Assembly: GCF_017876115.1 (NCBI RefSeq)
Contig: NZ_JAGINO010000032.1
Location: 1-64,000 of the forward strand
Reading direction: 5' to 3'
Length of the DNA: 64,000 nucleotides
DNA from: Azospirillum picis
Lineage (GTDB): Bacteria; Pseudomonadota; Alphaproteobacteria; Azospirillales; Azospirillaceae
In this document: positions 60,584 through 64,000 of the stretch, piece by piece
Layout of the letters: every line of letters starts with the position of its first letter
Numbering within the stretch: position 1 is the stretch's first letter
Translations under genes and position numbers: made by a program
Notes under the pieces: model-generated
What the model was told of the DNA's origin: nothing
What the model saw: only the letters and a program-made list of their open reading frames with translations
Database searches by the model: none

Positions 60584-61291
60584 TCATCTGCGCTTGCGCA
60601 GCCAATAGCAGCCGCAAGCGTAACGTGTTTGCCCTATCTGCTCTGGAGTAGGAGCATTGATCAAGCCCTCCGGCCCTTTTTCAGGAATCAAAACCTGTTC
60701 GATAACGTCATACTTCTCACCGAAAAAATTTGGGATGTCGGAAAAGCGATAAATACGGTGTGCGTTAAACTGTATTACAGGGATCGCCCCCACCGGAACG
60801 GCGATCAACAAGTCCCCGCCCGGCTTGACCACCCTGGACAACTCGGTCATCGCCTTGATATCCCCGTCATAGTCCAGTGGATCTCCATAACGTCCGAGAC
60901 CGACGTGCTCTAGAACATGCATGCAGGACGCACTGTTCAGGCTCTCATCATCAAACCGCAGTGCGGTTAGGGTCTCATGGCGCAATTCAAGGCCAGGCAG
61001 TTCCAACTCTGGCGGACGGATATCACAGAAAAGGACGTCCACCCATGCAGACACCAATGAAGCAAAATAGAGGGACGAAGAAAAATCCACGTGCTGGCTC
61101 GGTGAAATCCGCTTTACCGCTCGGGTTGCCCATGCAGTATGGTAGACATAATGGCGGTCAAACCCTGTAGAAGGAGTATCTTCGTTGAGAATTGGCCACT
61201 TATGGTCCCAACTTAAATGAAAGCGCTTCTGGGTGTTCTCTGCCTGCAACGCCAACTCTCTGAACTGATTCTTGAATGACTCTGGCGTCAC
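60584..61291 (-). CDS. DUF268-family methyltransferase-like protein
   Basis: A 235-residue protein of the DUF268 family, which is related to class I methyltransferases. The conserved body includes HVDFSSSLYFASLVSAWVDV, DESLNSASCMHVLEHVGLGR, YGDPLDYDGDIKAMTELSRV and VKPGGDLLIAVPVGAIPVIQ, ending with FNAHRIYRFSDIP. The SAM-binding glycine loop is not obvious, and the exact reaction is unknown; association with glycan clusters is common. GTG 61291 is the start, with aggag 10 bp upstream. Low GC, same group as the FkbM gene. Confidence 0.85.
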   Translation of the reverse strand: MTPESFKNQFRELALQAENTQKRFHLSWDHKWPILNEDTPSTGFDRHYVYHTAWATRAVKRISPSQHVDFSSSLYFASLVSAWVDVLFCDIRPPELELPGLELRHETLTALRFDDESLNSASCMHVLEHVGLGRYGDPLDYDGDIKAMTELSRVVKPGGDLLIAVPVGAIPVIQFNAHRIYRFSDIPNFFGEKYDVIEQVLIPEKGPEGLINAPTPEQIGQTRYACGCYWLRKRR

Positions 61292-61377
61292 GCTCCAGAT
61301 CTCCTGATTATCGCTCCCGTTTCCACTCTTACTTCAAACTCTTCTTCACCTCTCTGAATAGGTCTGAGAATGCAATA

Positions 61378-64000
61378 TCATGAAAGTAACTCCGATTGAT
61401 GAATTTCTGCAATCATTTCACTCATCAACGCCTCAATAACGTCGACTGAGGCGTTGATTGATAGAGATATCGACCGCTCTCGCGCCTCCTCAGCCATGCG
61501 CCGCCACAATTCGGGAGTTTGGGAGAGTTTTGTCAGTGCCGCAGCGAGTTCCTCGGCGCTGTGCTTGCTGAAGTGTAGCCCATTGATACCGTGATGCACC
61601 ACCTCGGGTTGCCCACCGGTCGCACTGGTAACAACGGGAAGCCCTGCTGCCATCGCCTCAACCGGTGCAATCCCGAAGGTTTCATCGACTTGGCTTGGAA
61701 ACACCAGCACATTGTGCCGTGCAAATTCCCTCGCCAGACCGCGTCGGTCGAGAAAGCCGGTGAATTTGACCTTGTCGGCAACGCCCGTGCGGACTGAATA
61801 CTGACGGATGGAGTCCACGAAGCCCTTCGACAATGTGTCGCCGGCAAAGGTGCAGGTGAAGTCAATCCCATCCCGCTGGAGCAGGGCCAGGGCCTGCATC
61901 AGCACATGCGCCCCTTTGTACGGCATGACGATGCCAGCAAATATGATGCGCAGCTTATCCTGGCGTGGCAGCGGATCGCGATAGAAGAAGGAGATGCGCG
62001 CTCCCGGATAGAGGGTCGTGCATCCGAGAAAGGCATGACCTTCGGCCTTGAGGTTCTCTCCCAGCCAAGTGCTGGCTGGCGCGGCCCGATACAAAGGCGT
62101 CTGTGGCGTCTGTGCCGGTTGGTAGCCCGGGGTGGAGTTGCCGAGGCTGTGGATGGTTGGGATTCCGGCGTTCAGCAGCGCATTGATGACGCCGAAGCCA
62201 ATAAAGTCGATGTTGCCGAGCAGGCATGCATTGGGGCGGAAACGCCCCACCCAGTCGCGCACGCACTGGACATTCGATGCGAAGGCCCTGTGGACGAAGG
62301 CGGTATCGGGATTGAGCTTCGCCCCGCCATCGCCATAGCTGCCGTACAGCGTCAGATCGCGATGAACAACGTCTTCAAGGGTACCGTCACTCTCGTCCGG
62401 CCGGCTCAGGTAGGGAGCGTCGCCGGTGACGACCACGATCTCATGGCCGCGCGCGCGCAGCACGGAGGCGAATTCCCAGAATTTGCGCCCGTATCCCCCC
62501 ATCTCCTGGGGCGGGAACAGGTTGTTGATCACCAGGATGCGGCGTGGTTTGTCCGTGGGCTCGACCATGGGATGGACACGGGCCATGTGGCGGCGGACCT
62601 GGGGATCGTCGGAGAGGACCTGCATCAGCCGGCCATACCAGATGCGATCGGGTTCGGAATGCGGCCGCAGCGACCCGAGATGGTCGAGCGCGAGCAAGGC
62701 CTCCCGTGCCTCATCGACAGGAAGCTGCCCCCTCTTGCTTGCGAAGCGGGCGAGCGCGGAAAGGGCATCCGCGTTGTCGCGGTCTGCCCGGATCGCGCTA
62801 CGCAGCAATTCCAGACAACGTTCCTGATCGCCCAGCTCGTTGGCCAGGGCAGCCAGCTTCAGCAGCGCCCCCTCGTCGGCCTCACCGGCCAGCACCCGCA
62901 GCTTGGCACGTGCGCCCACGGTGTCGCCGATGGCAGCTGACGCCCGAACGGCGCGTTCAGGGGTGGTGCATGAAAACACGCGGTCTGCCAATCGCGCCGC
63001 AGTCCAGCCCCACCGCCCAAGCCTGCCGCTCAGCTCGGCCAAGGCAGGGACCGTCCAGCCCTCGCCGATCGCCAGGATCAGGTGACCGCGGAAGCATCGC
63101 AGAAGGGTTTCGAGTTCAGTTGGAGCCTGCTCCGGGCTGATCAGAAGAAGGTGATGAAGGGGAAGGACGTGTCCATCGGTGGCGCCGGCCATCCGGCTGA
63201 AGGCGGGGCGCTCCTCGGGAAACGCGTCAAGGTCGGCGTGGCGGTGGACGGACAGGCGCCTCAGATCGGCAAGATCGGCCGCAGCGGTCCGACCCACTGC
63301 ATCATCCGGGGCAAAGACCCGGATGCCGGCGGAACTGCGGTGGACGTCCTGCACCGTTTCATAGGCGCTCAGGCGTGGCCAGAGTGCGGCATGCGGCACG
63401 GGGACACTGCCTGTCTTCCGGCCGTCATCCAGTGTGAATTCCGGTCGCTCGCGGCCTTCGAACACTAGATCGAGGAAGGCCTCGCTCTGTGCGTCGGGGC
63501 TAAAGGCGGCCTCGACATGCGCCCGGCCGCGCCGGCGGATGGCAAGCGCCTCGTCCGGATGATCCAGGTAATAGCGGGCCTTGTCCGCCAGATCGTCGGG
63601 CGTGTCGTACAGCACGCAATGCTCGCCGTCGCGCAGGATGCGCTCGAGTCCGGACTCAGGCGAGAGGCGGTCGGTAAACAGCAGGCCGCCCGCTGCGAGA
63701 ATCTCGAAGGTCCTGAGATTCACGTCACCGTTCAGGCTGCAGTTGAGCGCAATGGCCGCGGCGGCGTAGGCATCAGCACTTTGGTCTTGTGGGCGCTGCT
63801 GGATGTCGAGGGGCAAGCCGCGCTTCGTCAGCTCCTTCATCAGCCATGAGCGATAAGGATGGAAGCGGCCGACCTGCCCGACGAAGACCATCCGCTCACT
63901 GTCGGACACAGCCGGAACGTCACGGAAATAGGGCCGCCACGTCAGGCAGGGCAGCCAATGAACATTGGCGAACCCGGCATCACGGAAGAAATGCAGATGG
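61378..64000 (-). CDS. Large CgeB-like / TPR / GT4 glycosyltransferase (5' end outside window)
   Basis: About 870 residues are visible. The frame remains open beyond the GTG at 63909 to the window edge (it reads LHFFRDAGFANVHWLPCLTW upstream), so the gene begins outside. The N-terminal visible part resembles the CgeB/YkvP glycosyltransferase-like domain (FVGQVGRFHPYRSWLMKELT; NLRTFEILAAGGLLFTDRLS). Mid-protein about three TPR-like units appear (ALLKLAALANELGDQERCLE). The C-terminal 400 residues are a GT4 enzyme: RRILVINNLFPPQEMGGYGR, LRIIFAGIVMPYKGAHVLMQ, and the donor site VDETFGIAPVEAMAAGLPVV with E-x7-E. Possibly a bifunctional or polymer-elongating transferase. GC returns to the window norm. 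Confidence 0.88.
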   Translation of the reverse strand, partial: HLHFFRDAGFANVHWLPCLTWRPYFRDVPAVSDSERMVFVGQVGRFHPYRSWLMKELTKRGLPLDIQQRPQDQSADAYAAAAIALNCSLNGDVNLRTFEILAAGGLLFTDRLSPESGLERILRDGEHCVLYDTPDDLADKARYYLDHPDEALAIRRRGRAHVEAAFSPDAQSEAFLDLVFEGRERPEFTLDDGRKTGSVPVPHAALWPRLSAYETVQDVHRSSAGIRVFAPDDAVGRTAAADLADLRRLSVHRHADLDAFPEERPAFSRMAGATDGHVLPLHHLLLISPEQAPTELETLLRCFRGHLILAIGEGWTVPALAELSGRLGRWGWTAARLADRVFSCTTPERAVRASAAIGDTVGARAKLRVLAGEADEGALLKLAALANELGDQERCLELLRSAIRADRDNADALSALARFASKRGQLPVDEAREALLALDHLGSLRPHSEPDRIWYGRLMQVLSDDPQVRRHMARVHPMVEPTDKPRRILVINNLFPPQEMGGYGRKFWEFASVLRARGHEIVVVTGDAPYLSRPDESDGTLEDVVHRDLTLYGSYGDGGAKLNPDTAFVHRAFASNVQCVRDWVGRFRPNACLLGNIDFIGFGVINALLNAGIPTIHSLGNSTPGYQPAQTPQTPLYRAAPASTWLGENLKAEGHAFLGCTTLYPGARISFFYRDPLPRQDKLRIIFAGIVMPYKGAHVLMQALALLQRDGIDFTCTFAGDTLSKGFVDSIRQYSVRTGVADKVKFTGFLDRRGLAREFARHNVLVFPSQVDETFGIAPVEAMAAGLPVVTSATGGQPEVVHHGINGLHFSKHSAEELAAALTKLSQTPELWRRMAEEARERSISLSINASVDVIEALMSEMIAEIHQSELLS

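Overview
The window is high-GC bacterial DNA of alphaproteobacterial, Azospirillum-like (Rhodospirillales) character. This is inferred from codon bias, glycine/aspartate-rich type I secreted proteins, TPR-glycosyltransferase fusions and the general protein style; no rRNA or tRNA is present to confirm it. Almost everything concerns making, modifying or exporting surface glycans, or secreting calcium-binding (RTX) proteins. I saw no phage, insertion sequence, tRNA or CRISPR array.

Layout. 1-0.2 kb: the 5' end of cysD (sulfate activation), leaving the window on the minus strand. 0.5-12.6 kb: a first Wzm/Wzt-type ABC exporter, a GT2-GT4 fusion, a sulfotransferase/34-residue-repeat/GT4 fusion, a second Wzt-like ATPase with a carbohydrate-binding tail, a small glycosyltransferase, a sulfotransferase and a second ABC-2 permease. 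Together with cysD this suggests a sulfated exported polysaccharide. 13-26.5 kb: a type I secretion block. It holds an RTX protein whose metalloprotease domain has lost its zinc ligands, a Sel1-repeat protein, an HlyD-type adaptor, a peptidase-like-domain ABC exporter, a divergent OmpR-type two-component system, and an intact serralysin-type metalloprotease. 26.8-32.1 kb: a LuxR-type response regulator with its kinase, a peroxiredoxin-like/2OG-Fe(II) oxygenase fusion, a TPR-glycosyltransferase and an M23 peptidase.

32.3-49.1 kb: a dense glycosyltransferase region with two decaying genes (a glycosyltransferase remnant and a methyltransferase carrying two stop codons and a frameshift), several GT4 enzymes, a methyltransferase-GT4 fusion, TPR-GT9-like enzymes and a TPR/OGT (SPINDLY-like) enzyme, in minus-strand runs joined by ATGA/GTGA overlaps. 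49.3-50.8 kb: a very regular RTX protein built from five 74-residue (222 bp) units, with a strong Shine-Dalgarno sequence and a strong terminator. 51.3-64 kb: another TPR-GT and OGT-like pair, then a stretch of visibly lower GC encoding a TPR/fucosyltransferase-like protein, GT61, GT10, and three methyltransferases (one FkbM type, one DUF268 type). Last comes a large CgeB-like/TPR/GT4 protein that runs off the right edge.

Working model (inference): a surface-glycan locus with two ABC polysaccharide exporters, sulfation, fucosylation and methylation, interleaved with a regulated type I secretion system for RTX proteins. The OGT-like enzymes on both sides of the 222-bp-repeat RTX gene raise the possibility that protein glycosylation and RTX secretion are linked.
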